Assembly: GCA_900314825.1 (NCBI GenBank)
Contig: OMWS01000021.1
Location: forward strand, 1 to 42,701
From: an uncultured Veillonellaceae bacterium
Lineage (GTDB): Bacteria; Bacillota; Negativicutes; Selenomonadales; Selenomonadaceae
Length of the DNA: 42,701 nt
Direction of reading: 5' to 3'
The position numbers and the translations under genes were made by a program. The notes under the pieces were generated by a model. It was given only the letters and a program-made list of their open reading frames with translations. It ran no database searches and had not been told where the DNA came from. How positions within the stretch are numbered: position 1 is the first letter of the stretch; the number at the start of each line of letters is the position of its first letter. Shown piece by piece: positions 34,194 through 42,356 of this stretch.

Positions 34194-34964
34194 TTAGAAA
34201 CTTGCAGATTCCTCGCTACGGCTTTCCTCGATCGCCGCGTAATCCGTGAGGTCGGCATGCAGCGGCGTGACGGAGATGCCGCCATGCTCCACCGTGTAGA
34301 GATCCGTGTGCGGCCCGTTGTCCGAGTCGACGATCTTGCCCGCGACCGTGTAAAAAATGCGTCCGTCGTCGCGGGCATCCTGCTGGAACGCATTTTCGTA
34401 ATCGCGCTTGCCGAGGCGGCTCATGGCAAATTCTATGGACGCGAGGCGCTGCGGGAAATTCACGTTGAGGAACTGTGGCGCCGCCGCACCGTCCACCGCG
34501 CGCTCGAGGAACGGGCGCACGAGCTCGGCCGCGAGCGTGTACGGATAGTCGGCATCGATGTCGAGAGAAATCGCCGCCGCGTGAAGATCATGCAAAAAGC
34601 CTTCCATCGCCGCGCCGACCGTGCCGGAATACAGCACATCCGTCGCGAGGTTCGCGCCGCGATTGATGCCCGAGAGCACGAGGTCGATGGGACGGTTCGG
34701 ATCCATGAGCGCCTCGAGGAACAGTTTCACGCTGTCCGTCGGCGTGCCCGCGATGCGCCAAGCGGCCACGGCACCGAGCTCGAGCGCTACGCCCGGCATT
34801 TCCTCGACCTCGATGGGACGATGCACATTCAGCGCGTGCGCCATGCCGCTCTGCTCGTGCCATGGCGCAGCGATATAGACTTCATGCGCTTTCGAGAATT
34901 CCGCCGCGAGCGCGCGCAGCCCTTCCGAGGCGATGCCGTCGTCATTCGAAATCAGGATGCGCAT
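34194..34964 (-). CDS. surE: 5'-nucleotidase / stationary-phase survival protein SurE
   Basis: SurE is a metal-dependent phosphatase acting on nucleoside 5'- and 3'-monophosphates and short polyphosphate. The 256 residues match the family. The metal site NDDG (D8, D9) lies in MRILISNDDGI, the conserved APWHEQSGM (S39) follows, and the SGINRGANLATDVLYSGTVGAAMEG segment carries the asparagine ligand and active-site loop. It begins four bases after the stop of the DUF2156 gene, so the two are probably co-transcribed. The C-terminal residues are low-complexity (EESRSEESASF). Confidence 0.95.
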   Translation of the reverse strand: MRILISNDDGIASEGLRALAAEFSKAHEVYIAAPWHEQSGMAHALNVHRPIEVEEMPGVALELGAVAAWRIAGTPTDSVKLFLEALMDPNRPIDLVLSGINRGANLATDVLYSGTVGAAMEGFLHDLHAAAISLDIDADYPYTLAAELVRPFLERAVDGAAAPQFLNVNFPQRLASIEFAMSRLGKRDYENAFQQDARDDGRIFYTVAGKIVDSDNGPHTDLYTVEHGGISVTPLHADLTDYAAIEESRSEESASF

Positions 34965-34968
34965 GACG

Positions 34969-35877
34969 TCATTCCCCTTTCACCGTCGCGTTGAACTTCT
35001 CGATCATCTTCTCCGGCTTGTACGATTCCTTCGCCTTGCGCAGGCCCGGCAAGCCCATGTCCTCTTCGCGGTTGATGTACGTCATGTCGCTCCACGCATG
35101 CGAGACGAAGCCCTGATTGATGGCCGGATACGCGCCGCGCACGTTCGGGTCGGCCTTTTCCACATGGATGACGGCCGTGTCCGTATTCAGCGCTTCGCCG
35201 AACGTGAACGCGACGACGCGGCCATCGATGCGGATCACGCCGCCCTTGAGCTGGAACGCTTCGTAGTTGTCGAACACTTCATGGATCGCCGCACGCTCAT
35301 AGCCGATGAACGGATCATCCTCGAGCTCTTCCGAGCGCATGGCGTACCAGCTTTCGAGCTCCTTGCGGCACGCGGGGATGAGGTCCTGCGTGATCGGCAG
35401 ATATTCCGCCTGCGGGTACAGCTTATGGAACGCATTGAGATGGTTCTTTTTCGAATGCAGCTTGCGGCCCGAGAGAGAAATCAATTTTTCCGCGAGATAA
35501 ACGTAGTCCGCGTTGTCGCGGTCGTCCGTGACGTCGAACGCAGCGATGGCCTGCCCCTCATTTTGGAGGAACGCCGCATAATCTTTCTCGAGCCCCATGA
35601 GATAGACAGGGCGCTCGCGCTCTTTGAAAAACGCGAGGATTTTTTTCGTCGCCTCCGGCCATTTCTCCGGCTCACAAAACGGCTGCAGCGCCGCGAGCTT
35701 GCCGTCGTACTCGTTGATCATGTAGAGCACGTCGTCCTCCACAGCCCACTGGATGTGATACGGCACGCGCCACATGAAGAAGTTCGTGAAGTTCAGATGG
35801 CTGTTCTCGTAGTATCTGGCATGGAAAAATTTGTCTAAGACAGGCTTGTCTTCCTTGCCGAGCGGTTTGAAGTCGAT
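34969..35877 (-). CDS. DUF2156 / LPG-synthase C-terminal-domain protein, non-AUG start
   Basis: A roughly 302-residue soluble protein of the DUF2156 family, a tandem GNAT-like fold related to the C-terminal domain of phosphatidylglycerol lysyltransferase; the substrate is unknown. The first in-frame ATG (35775) falls inside the conserved N-terminus. The 34 codons before it read IDFKPLGKEDKPVLDKFF and then YYENSHLNFTNFF, which matches the family opening. No ATG, GTG or TTG occurs in frame there. A strong GGGGAGG lies just before ATT-ATC-ATC (35875-35883), and the last ATC, at six bases' spacing, best fits as start. A non-AUG start (as in infC) or a sequence error would explain this. Aromatic-rich motifs and GGVIRIDGRVVAFTFGE support the GNAT-like fold. 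Confidence 0.8.
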   Translation of the reverse strand: MDFKPLGKEDKPVLDKFFHARYYENSHLNFTNFFMWRVPYHIQWAVEDDVLYMINEYDGKLAALQPFCEPEKWPEATKKILAFFKERERPVYLMGLEKDYAAFLQNEGQAIAAFDVTDDRDNADYVYLAEKLISLSGRKLHSKKNHLNAFHKLYPQAEYLPITQDLIPACRKELESWYAMRSEELEDDPFIGYERAAIHEVFDNYEAFQLKGGVIRIDGRVVAFTFGEALNTDTAVIHVEKADPNVRGAYPAINQGFVSHAWSDMTYINREEDMGLPGLRKAKESYKPEKMIEKFNATVKGE

Positions 35878-35922
35878 GATAATCCTCCCCTTTGAGGTGC
35901 GATTCTTTTTCTTGCTGCCATT

Positions 35923-35931
35923 ATTTTAGCA
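35923..35931 (-). promoter_or_regulatory. Possible extended -10 promoter of the DUF2156-surE operon
   Basis: On the minus strand TGCTAAAAT forms an extended -10 (TGn plus TAAAAT). A TTGACA just upstream is only seven bases away and cannot be its -35. The call is tentative. Confidence 0.4.
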
Positions 35932-35988
35932 TGATTGTCAATTCATGTTCCGTAACAAAATCACGATAATGCAAGGGCTTTCAAATTA

Positions 35989-36190
35989 CGCCTCCCCCTC
36001 TGGGGGAGGTGCCGAGCGAATGCGAGGCGGATAAGCAGACTCTTGACGCTTTAGCGCCTAGAGGTCGCTTATGTCACTTGTGACGAGGGTCACGCCGTAG
36101 GAAAATTCTCGATTCTATCAACAGATAGAGAATCTTGATACAACGTTACCCTCTCCGCCCCTTCGGGGCACCTCCCCCAAAGGGGGAGGC
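35989..36190. repeat. Dispersed hairpin repeat, copy 6
   Basis: About 200 bases between purL and the DUF2156 gene, closely similar to copy 5. The ends are CGCCTCCCCCTCTGGGGGAGG and CACCTCCCCCAAAGGGGGAGGC. The interior has GCGAATGCGAGGCGGATAAGCAGAC, an inner hairpin GATTCTATCAACAGATAGAGAATC, and TACCCTCTCCGCCCCTTCGGGGC. With the promoter region it accounts for the whole 323-base gap. Confidence 0.87.
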
Positions 36191-36200
36191 TTATCATGCA

Positions 36201-39200
36201 TTATTTGTAATACGCGACGCCCGCTTCGAAGAGCTGCTGGTCCTTGTCGCCCGGCACGTTCTTCGCGACGTCTTCGCCGATGCGCTCGGAGTGGCCCATC
36301 TTGCCGAGGACGCGGCCGTCCGGGCTCGTGATGCCTTCGATGGCATTGACGGAGCCGTTCGGATTCCACGGAATGGCCATGGACGGCTTGCCGTCCGCGT
36401 CGACGTACTGCGTCGCGATCTGGCCGCGCATGCGGAGCTTCGCGATGATCTCACTGTCCGCGACGAAGCGGCCTTCGCCATGCGAGACGGCGATACGGTG
36501 CACGTCGCCGACCTTCACGTTGTTGAACCACGGCGAGAGATTCGACGCGACGCGCGTCGAGACCATGCACGAGACGTGGCGGCCGAGCGTATTGTGCGTC
36601 AGCGTCGGCGAATTGTCCGCGAGGTCGCGGATCTCGCCATACGGCACGAGGCCGAGCTTGATGAGCGCCTGGAAGCCATTGCAGATGCCGAGCATCAGAC
36701 CGTCGCGACGGTTCAGCAGGCGCATGACCTCCGCCGAAATGCGCGGATTGCGGAACATCGCCGCGATGAACTTGCCGGAGCCGTCCGGCTCGTCGCCGCC
36801 GCTGAAACCGCCCGGCAGCATGATGATCTGGCTGCGGCGGATGCCGGCGACGATCGCGTCGACCGTTTCCTCGACGGCTTTCGGCGTGAGGTTGCGGACG
36901 ATGAGCGTCTCCGCCTCCGCGCCCGCGCGCTCCCACGCACGTGCGGAATCATATTCGCAGTTCGTGCCCGGGAAGACAGGGATGAAGACATGCGGTTTTG
37001 CGAGTTTCGTGCTATGCGCCTTGATGGCGTTGCCCGTGCTGTACGGACGCCAGATGGCCTGTTCGCGGGATTTGCGCGTGACCTGCGTCGGGAAGATCTT
37101 CTCGAGCGGCTTCGTGAATGCCTGCGTGCATTCCTGGATCGTCACGACCGCCATGCCGCAGACAATGCTCGGCGCGGCCGTCGTCTCGCCGAGCTCGTAG
37201 CAGCCCGTGCCCTTCAGCACCTCGTCGAGCTTGCTGTTCGCCGCCGCTTCGAGGAGGATCGTGCCGTAGTCGGGACGGAACAGGTCGTCGCGCCCCACAG
37301 CCTTCGTGAACTTGAAGCCGACCGTGTTGCCGAGGCACATCTTCGTGATGGCCGCCGCCATGCCGCCCATGCCGACGCTGCGCGCGGCAAAGATTTTCTT
37401 CTCTTCCATCAATTTGCTGACGGCCGCAAAATTCTTGTTCAGCTGTTCGAACTTCGGCAAGTCCTGGCTGTCCTTGAGGCACGGCACGGCATAGACCTTG
37501 TTGCCGGGATATTTGAATTCGGACGACACGGCACGGTCGGCCGGCAGCACGTCGACGGCGAACGCTGCGAGCGTCGGCGGCACGTGGATGTGCTCGAACG
37601 TGCCGGACATGGAGTCCTTGCCGCCGATGGCGGGAATCTTCAGCTGGTGCTGCGCCCAGAGCGCGCCGAGGAGCGCCGCGAAGGGATGGCCCCACTTCTC
37701 CGGGTCTTTGCCGAGGCTCTCGAAATATTCCTGGAACGTCAAGCGGATCTTGTCCGCACGACCGCCGAGCGCGACCATCTTCGCCGCCGCTTCGACGACG
37801 GAATACACGGCACCGTGGAACGGACTCCACTCCGTAAAATACGGATTGAGGCCGAACGTCATAGCCGTCGCCGTCGTCGTCTCTGCGCCGAGCACTGGCA
37901 GCTTCGCGACCATGCCCTCTTCCGGCGTCAGCTGCGTCTTGCCGCCGAACGGCATCAGCACCGTGTTGCCGCCGATCGTCGAGTCAAAGCGCTCGGCAAG
38001 GCCTTTCTGGCTGCAGACATTGAGGTCTGTGAGGTTGCCGAGCCACGCTTTTTCGAGGTCGCGCCCCGCCGCTTTCGCGCCTTCCGTTTCGGAGAACAGG
38101 TAACGTTTTGACGCGTCCGGCTGCGTGATTTTCGCCATGACATGCTGGCGCACGCCATTCGTGTCGAGGAACGCGCGGTTCATCTGCACGATGGGCTGGC
38201 CGCGCCATTTCATGATGAGGCGCGGCTCCTCCGTCACGACAGCGACCTCCGTCGCTTCGAGGTTCTCCGCGTCCGCAAACTTGACAAAAGCGTCGAGGTT
38301 TTTCGGGTCGAGCACGACGGCCATGCGCTCCTGCGACTCCGAGATCGCGAGTTCCGTGCCGTCGAGGCCTTCATATTTTTTCTTGACCGCATCGAGATCG
38401 ATGACGAGGCCGTCCGCGAGCTCGCCGATGGCGACGGACACGCCGCCCGCACCAAAGTCATTGCAGCGCTTGATCATGCGCGCGACCTCAGAACTCCTGA
38501 AGAGGCGCTGGATCTTGCGCTCTGTCGGCGGATTGCCCTTCTGCACTTCGGCGCCGCACGTCTCGAGCGATTCCTCCGTATGTTCTTTTGACGAGCCCGT
38601 CGCGCCGCCGCAGCCGTCGCGACCCGTGCGGCCGCCGACGAGCACGATGATGTCGCCGGCCGCCGGGCGTTCGCGCACGACATTCTCCTTCGGCGCGGCC
38701 GCGATGACGGCGCCGATCTCCATGCGCTTCGCCATGTAGCCTTCGTGATAGACTTCCTGCACCTGGCCCGTCGCGAGGCCGATCTGGTTGCCGTACGAGC
38801 TATATCCCGCCGCAGCGCCGAGCGTGATCTTCTTCTGCGGCAGCTTGCCGGGCAGCGTGTCTTTGAGCGCCCGGCGCGGGTCCGCGGCCCCCGTCACGCG
38901 CATGGCCTGGTAGACGTACGAACGGCCCGAGAGCGGATCGCGGATGGCGCCGCCGAGGCACGTCGCCGCGCCGCCGAATGGCTCGATTTCCGTCGGATGA
39001 TTGTGCGTCTCGTTCTTGAACATGACGAGCCAATCTTCCTCACGGCCTCCGATGTCCGCCTTGATCTGGATGCTGCACGCATTGATCTCCTCGGACTTGT
39101 CGAGGTCTTCGAGCAGTCCCTCTTTGCGCAGCTCCTTCATGCCGATGACGGCAAGATCCATGAGCGTCACGTCGCGGATGGACGTCGAGCCATAGACATT

Positions 39201-39986
39201 CTCGCGGTCTTTGAGATACTGATTGTACGCGCGCGTGATGGCCGGTGAGAAATAGCCATCCTCGATATCGACCATGTCAATGGCCGTCGTGAATGTCGTA
39301 TGGCGGCAATGATCCGACCAGTATGTGTCGATGACGCGCAATTCCGTGACCGTCGGTGCGCGATGCTCCGTGTCGCGGAAATATTCTTGGCAGAATTTCA
39401 GGTCCTCAAAGCTCATGGCAAAGCCCATCTTGTCCATGAACGCGTGCAGGCCCGCATCGTCCAGCGTGTTGAAGTCATCGAGCACGGCAACGTCCGCAGG
39501 CGGCTCCATCTTCATCGCCAGCGTCTCGGGCTTTTCGAGCGACGCCTCGCGGCTCTCGACCTTGTTGATGAGATACGCCTTGATCTTTTCGAACGTCTCG
39601 CGATCCACGTCGCCGACGATGACGATGACGCGCGCCGTGCGGATGACCGGGCGCTCTTTCGCCGTCACGAGCTGGACGCACTGCGCCGCCGAATCCGCCG
39701 TCACATCGTACTGGCCCGGCAGATACTCCATCGCGAACATGCGCGAATTCGAGAAATGCGGCAGCTTCTCCTCATAGACGACGTCGACGGGCGGCTCGGA
39801 GAAGACGACAGACTTGACCTTTTCGTATTCCTCATCGCTGAGGCCCTCGATATCGTAGCGGTTGATGATGCGCACGGCCTTGAGATCCGTCAGGCGGAAC
39901 GTCTCCGTCAGATCATCGCAGAGCTGCTGCGCGGGAATATCAAAAAAGCCTTGGCGCTTCTCGACAAAAATTCTTCTTACGGACAT
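36201..39986 (-). CDS. purL: Phosphoribosylformylglycinamidine synthase, fused PurL-PurQ type
   Basis: This enzyme converts FGAR, glutamine and ATP to FGAM in purine synthesis. At 1261 residues it is the long single-chain form. An N-terminal PurS-like part is followed by the linker motif TYWSDHCRHTTF, two AIRS-type ATPase halves with FKNETHNHPTEIEPFGGAATC and GGKDSMSG, and a C-terminal class I glutaminase. The glutaminase shows FPGTNCEYD, PGGFSGGDE, the nucleophile cysteine in GICNGFQ and a later HGEGRF. An ATG at 40007 lies upstream but lacks a ribosome site; ATG 39986 has GGAGG 11 bases before it. The YhcH-family gene ends 52 bases upstream and may share the transcript. No other pur gene is in the window. 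Confidence 0.95.
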   Translation of the reverse strand: MSVRRIFVEKRQGFFDIPAQQLCDDLTETFRLTDLKAVRIINRYDIEGLSDEEYEKVKSVVFSEPPVDVVYEEKLPHFSNSRMFAMEYLPGQYDVTADSAAQCVQLVTAKERPVIRTARVIVIVGDVDRETFEKIKAYLINKVESREASLEKPETLAMKMEPPADVAVLDDFNTLDDAGLHAFMDKMGFAMSFEDLKFCQEYFRDTEHRAPTVTELRVIDTYWSDHCRHTTFTTAIDMVDIEDGYFSPAITRAYNQYLKDRENVYGSTSIRDVTLMDLAVIGMKELRKEGLLEDLDKSEEINACSIQIKADIGGREEDWLVMFKNETHNHPTEIEPFGGAATCLGGAIRDPLSGRSYVYQAMRVTGAADPRRALKDTLPGKLPQKKITLGAAAGYSSYGNQIGLATGQVQEVYHEGYMAKRMEIGAVIAAAPKENVVRERPAAGDIIVLVGGRTGRDGCGGATGSSKEHTEESLETCGAEVQKGNPPTERKIQRLFRSSEVARMIKRCNDFGAGGVSVAIGELADGLVIDLDAVKKKYEGLDGTELAISESQERMAVVLDPKNLDAFVKFADAENLEATEVAVVTEEPRLIMKWRGQPIVQMNRAFLDTNGVRQHVMAKITQPDASKRYLFSETEGAKAAGRDLEKAWLGNLTDLNVCSQKGLAERFDSTIGGNTVLMPFGGKTQLTPEEGMVAKLPVLGAETTTATAMTFGLNPYFTEWSPFHGAVYSVVEAAAKMVALGGRADKIRLTFQEYFESLGKDPEKWGHPFAALLGALWAQHQLKIPAIGGKDSMSGTFEHIHVPPTLAAFAVDVLPADRAVSSEFKYPGNKVYAVPCLKDSQDLPKFEQLNKNFAAVSKLMEEKKIFAARSVGMGGMAAAITKMCLGNTVGFKFTKAVGRDDLFRPDYGTILLEAAANSKLDEVLKGTGCYELGETTAAPSIVCGMAVVTIQECTQAFTKPLEKIFPTQVTRKSREQAIWRPYSTGNAIKAHSTKLAKPHVFIPVFPGTNCEYDSARAWERAGAEAETLIVRNLTPKAVEETVDAIVAGIRRSQIIMLPGGFSGGDEPDGSGKFIAAMFRNPRISAEVMRLLNRRDGLMLGICNGFQALIKLGLVPYGEIRDLADNSPTLTHNTLGRHVSCMVSTRVASNLSPWFNNVKVGDVHRIAVSHGEGRFVADSEIIAKLRMRGQIATQYVDADGKPSMAIPWNPNGSVNAIEGITSPDGRVLGKMGHSERIGEDVAKNVPGDKDQQLFEAGVAYYK

Positions 39987-40038
39987 AGGGCTTGGTTCCT
40001 CCAGCATTCAAGAGAACAACGGCAATACCTTCCGCCGT

Positions 40039-40527
40039 TCAAAGGAGATCAACGGAAATCTTCACGACGACTTTCGTCACTGGCTTCCCCGGGCCCGCCT
40101 CCGTCGCCATACGCGGCGCGTGGACATCCTCGGGGAACAACACAGCGAAGCTGCCCGGCTTCAGCATGATCGTGCTTTCCGGCACGAGGCGCTTGTAAAA
40201 CGTGATGTCATAGACATCATTGTACGACGCATGCTCCTCGAGCTCGGGGCTGAACGGGCACCAGCCGATGTACTCGCTGCCCTCGGCGACGAACTGCACG
40301 TCGGCGTATCGCTTGTGCGCCTCGGGGAGGCAATCCTTCGCCGCCTTCGTTTCGTAGCGTTGCACGTCGGCAAAGATTTCCTCGCCGTGCTCCTTGCCAC
40401 GCGGATAATAGCGCCCCTCGGCAAGCTTCGTGAAATCCTGCGAACGCAAGTACGCGAGCGCTTCGTCAATGATGGCAGGATACTCCTCCTGCCGCTTCGA
40501 CGCGGCCTCCACCGTTCCGATGATCAT
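40039..40527 (-). CDS. YhcH/YjgK/YiaL-family (DUF386, TabA-like) protein
   Basis: A 162-residue single cupin-fold protein of the YhcH/YjgK/YiaL family. Members are linked to sialic-acid or uronate metabolism (YhcH, YiaL) and biofilm control (TabA); their chemistry is unsettled. Visible landmarks are the RYYPRGKEHGEEIFADVQRYETK region, HKRYADVQFVAEGSEYIGW with the cupin histidine/glutamate area, and the family C-terminus MLKPGSFAVLFPEDVHAPRM. The ATG at 40527 has an AAGG site. Neighbouring genes give no sugar pathway context. It is likely upstream of purL on one transcript, with a candidate promoter at 40595-40623. Confidence 0.88.
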   Translation of the reverse strand: MIIGTVEAASKRQEEYPAIIDEALAYLRSQDFTKLAEGRYYPRGKEHGEEIFADVQRYETKAAKDCLPEAHKRYADVQFVAEGSEYIGWCPFSPELEEHASYNDVYDITFYKRLVPESTIMLKPGSFAVLFPEDVHAPRMATEAGPGKPVTKVVVKISVDLL

Positions 40528-40594
40528 GAAACGACCTTCTTTCTATATCATGCATATGTCCTGCGAAAACACTCTCATGGATTTATCTTTTCCC

Positions 40595-40623
40595 ATTCTA
40601 CCGAAATTCGCGGGCGTCTGCAA
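40595..40623 (-). promoter_or_regulatory. Candidate promoter of the YhcH-family gene
   Basis: On the minus strand TTGCAG (40618-40623), a 17-base spacer and TAGAAT (40595-40600) lie 70 bases before the start codon. The -35 is weak. The rest of this 256-base gap (40528-40783) shows only the terminator at its right end. Confidence 0.45.
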
Positions 40624-40732
40624 CATTTCCAGCGCATTTTATGAAAAAAAGGACATGCGGGCTATCATTTTCCTGCTTTGCTGCCGAAACTGAATTTCAT
40701 GATTTCCCGCTTGCATCGAAATCTATGCAAAC

Positions 40733-40766
40733 AAAAAGAGACCGCTGCACACTTGCAACCGTCTCT
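40733..40766 (-). terminator. Rho-independent terminator of the DapF-like gene
   Basis: On the minus strand GAGACGGTTGCA pairs with TGCAGCGGTCTC (two mismatches) and is followed at once by TTTTTGTTT. It lies about 20 bases past the stop of the DapF-like gene. Confidence 0.82.
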
Positions 40767-40783
40767 CACACTTCAAAATAATT

Positions 40784-41203
40784 TCAGCAAGCCACGCGCA
40801 CCGCTTTCGCGTCCGCTGCTTTCATGCGCTCGACGAACGCGTCCGTGACGTGGAACTCGAGACGCGTGACATCCGGCGTGCTGAACGCCTCGACGAACGC
40901 CTGGTCGCCGAAGACCCGCGCGAGCTCCGCCGGGTTCGCTGCAATGCCTTCCTCGGCAAGGTAACGAACGAGGATCTTGTAATCCATCGGCTCGGCGTCC
41001 ACCTGCATGCCATCTGCTTCGTAAACGAGGAACGACGGCTCTTCGTGCGTGCCCGTGAAGACGAGGACGCGGTCCGCGCCGACACCCTGATGGCGGTCCG
41101 CCAAGAGGCGCAGCGCTGCGGCGCCCGGCAGATCCTGCATCGTGCTTCCATTGAGAACCATATATTCCTTCTCGGCCGTCGTATAATTCTTGATCATCAT
41201 CAT
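40784..41203 (-). CDS. Short DapF-like (diaminopimelate-epimerase-fold) protein
   Basis: A 139-residue protein resembling one half of diaminopimelate epimerase. LRLLADRHQGVGADRVLVF matches the DapF text around its GIGADG loop, and YEADGMQVDAEPMDYKILVRYLAEEG aligns with the place where DapF has NADGSEAEMCGNGxRC. The catalytic Cys-Gly-Asn-Gly is missing, as is the second domain, so racemase activity is unlikely. It may be a degenerate paralogue or a binding protein of the same fold. The first in-frame ATG is 41278, but 41203 lies eight bases after GGAGG and is chosen. It has its own promoter and terminator, so it looks like an expressed gene rather than a remnant. Divergent from the araC-type gene. 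Confidence 0.7.
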   Translation of the reverse strand: MMMIKNYTTAEKEYMVLNGSTMQDLPGAAALRLLADRHQGVGADRVLVFTGTHEEPSFLVYEADGMQVDAEPMDYKILVRYLAEEGIAANPAELARVFGDQAFVEAFSTPDVTRLEFHVTDAFVERMKAADAKAVRVAC

Positions 41204-41234
41204 GTCGGTCGCCTCCGTTTCACTTTCTGCGCTT

Positions 41235-41243
41235 AGTATAGCA
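41235..41243 (-). promoter_or_regulatory. Extended -10 promoter of the DapF-like gene
   Basis: On the minus strand TGCTATACT is an extended -10 box about 30 bases before the start codon. No good -35 is seen, as is common for extended -10 promoters. Confidence 0.6.
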
Positions 41244-41283
41244 GGCATTTTCCGCGATAAAAATGCAAGAAATGACATTCATA

Positions 41284-41312
41284 TTGCAAAAAGTGCTCAC
41301 TGCTTTTATAAT
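41284..41312 (+). promoter_or_regulatory. Promoter of the AraC-type regulator gene
   Basis: TTGCAA (41284-41289), a 17-base spacer and TATAAT (41307-41312) lie about 40 bases before the start. This promoter and that of the DapF-like gene are divergent, with about 40 bases between their -10 and -35 elements. Confidence 0.7.
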
Positions 41313-41353
41313 GAACACAAGCAACGCGAACGTTTTTGTTGGAGGCGAGCAAT

Positions 41354-42199
41354 TTGGAGACGTACGAAAAGAAAGGCTACCTGCTGCGCGATTTCCGCGT
41401 GTTCCGCTTGAAAGACGAACGGCTGCAGCCCATTCCCTTTCACTACCATGACTTCCACAAGATCATCTTGTTCCTCGGCGGCGACGCTGACTACATCATC
41501 GAAGGGCGCAGCTATCCGCTCGCGGTGCGCGACATCATTTTCGTCTCGGCCGGCGAGATCCATCGGCCGGTCCTGCGTCCCACGCCTTACGAGCGCATCG
41601 TCATCTACGTCGCACCCGAATTTCTCGCGCGCTGCCAGAGAAACGAAGACGACCTCGCCGCGTGCTTTTCGAAAGCGCGAGCGGGGTCGTCCGTCATGCA
41701 TGCAGGCACGGGGCTCTCCCACGACCTGCTGTTCCATATGGAAAAACTCGAGCGCACGTCGCGCGCCGAAGGCTTCGCGAACGGTCTCTACACGGAAATC
41801 CTCTTCATCGAATTCATGATCCTCTTGAACCGCGCCATGCTTGCGCATGAGCTCGGCGAGCTTCATGCCTCGTCGTATGATGAAAAAATCCAGACCGTCC
41901 TCGCATACATCAACGAGCATCTGAGCGAAGACCTCACGATCGCCGCACTCGCCGGCGAAGTGTATCTCAGCAAATACTATCTCATGCGGAAATTCAAGCA
42001 AGAAACGGGCTACAGCATCCACCAATACATCACAAGCAAACGTCTGCTCGCCGCGCGGCAGATGCTCGGAGGCCCCGACACCGTCACAGACATCTGCTAC
42101 GCCTGCGGCTTCCGCGACTACTCGACGTTCTCGCGCGCCTTCCACACGATGTTCCACATGACGCCAAAAGAATGGCGGGAGCAATTGCAAAAGATTTGA
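41354..42199 (+). CDS. AraC-family transcription regulator
   Basis: A 281-residue regulator. The N-terminal cupin-type sensing domain (1-150) has FHYHDFHKIILFLGG, DIIFVSAGEIHRP and ERIVIYV, typical of sugar- or metabolite-responsive AraC proteins. The C-terminal domain (about 180-281) has two helix-turn-helix units, LTIAALAGEVYLSKYYLMRKFKQETG and VTDICYACGFRDYSTFSRAFH, with the family signature. A TTG at 41336 is in frame, but TTG 41354 lies eight bases after GGAGG (41341-41345) and is chosen. It may control itself and the divergent DapF-like gene, or the downstream gene behind the palindrome at 42272; the effector is unknown. Confidence 0.93.
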   Translation: METYEKKGYLLRDFRVFRLKDERLQPIPFHYHDFHKIILFLGGDADYIIEGRSYPLAVRDIIFVSAGEIHRPVLRPTPYERIVIYVAPEFLARCQRNEDDLAACFSKARAGSSVMHAGTGLSHDLLFHMEKLERTSRAEGFANGLYTEILFIEFMILLNRAMLAHELGELHASSYDEKIQTVLAYINEHLSEDLTIAALAGEVYLSKYYLMRKFKQETGYSIHQYITSKRLLAARQMLGGPDTVTDICYACGFRDYSTFSRAFHTMFHMTPKEWREQLQKI

Positions 42200-42233
42200 A
42201 TCATGAGTATAATACTCACGATTCAAATCTTTT
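42189..42233 (+). terminator. Terminator of the AraC-type gene
   Basis: A 22-base inverted repeat (42189-42210 with 42212-42233) with one mismatched pair, ending in CTTTT. The left arm overlaps the last codons and stop of the gene. The near-symmetry means it could also work leftwards. Confidence 0.88.
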
Positions 42234-42271
42234 GCTGGCGTTGTGTTGCAAATCTTCGACGATTTTCCCGA

Positions 42272-42290
42272 GGTCAACACGGTGTTGACC
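42272..42290. promoter_or_regulatory. Perfect operator-like palindrome before the last gene
   Basis: Nine-base arms GGTCAACAC and GTGTTGACC face each other around one central G. The right arm contains TTGACC, a -35-like hexamer, but it is 20 bases from the -10. A dimeric regulator could bind here and block or aid the promoter. Confidence 0.8.
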
Positions 42291-42307
42291 TTTTCCCGAC
42301 GGGAATC

Positions 42308-42316
42308 TGCTATACT
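42308..42316 (+). promoter_or_regulatory. Extended -10 promoter of the last gene
   Basis: TGCTATACT forms an extended -10 about 41 bases before the ATG at 42357, downstream of the palindrome. Confidence 0.65.
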
Positions 42317-42356
42317 ACCTCCATTCAGAAAATTTTGTCGCACAGGAGGCATCCGC

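Noticed and set aside
36135..38111. Long open frame antisense to purL
   Set aside because: Shadow frame; the purL glutaminase and synthetase motifs are unbroken on the minus strand.
42285..42316. TTGACC as the -35 of the last gene's promoter
   Set aside because: The spacer to TATACT is 20 bases. An extended -10 without that -35 is more likely, with TTGACC being part of the palindrome.
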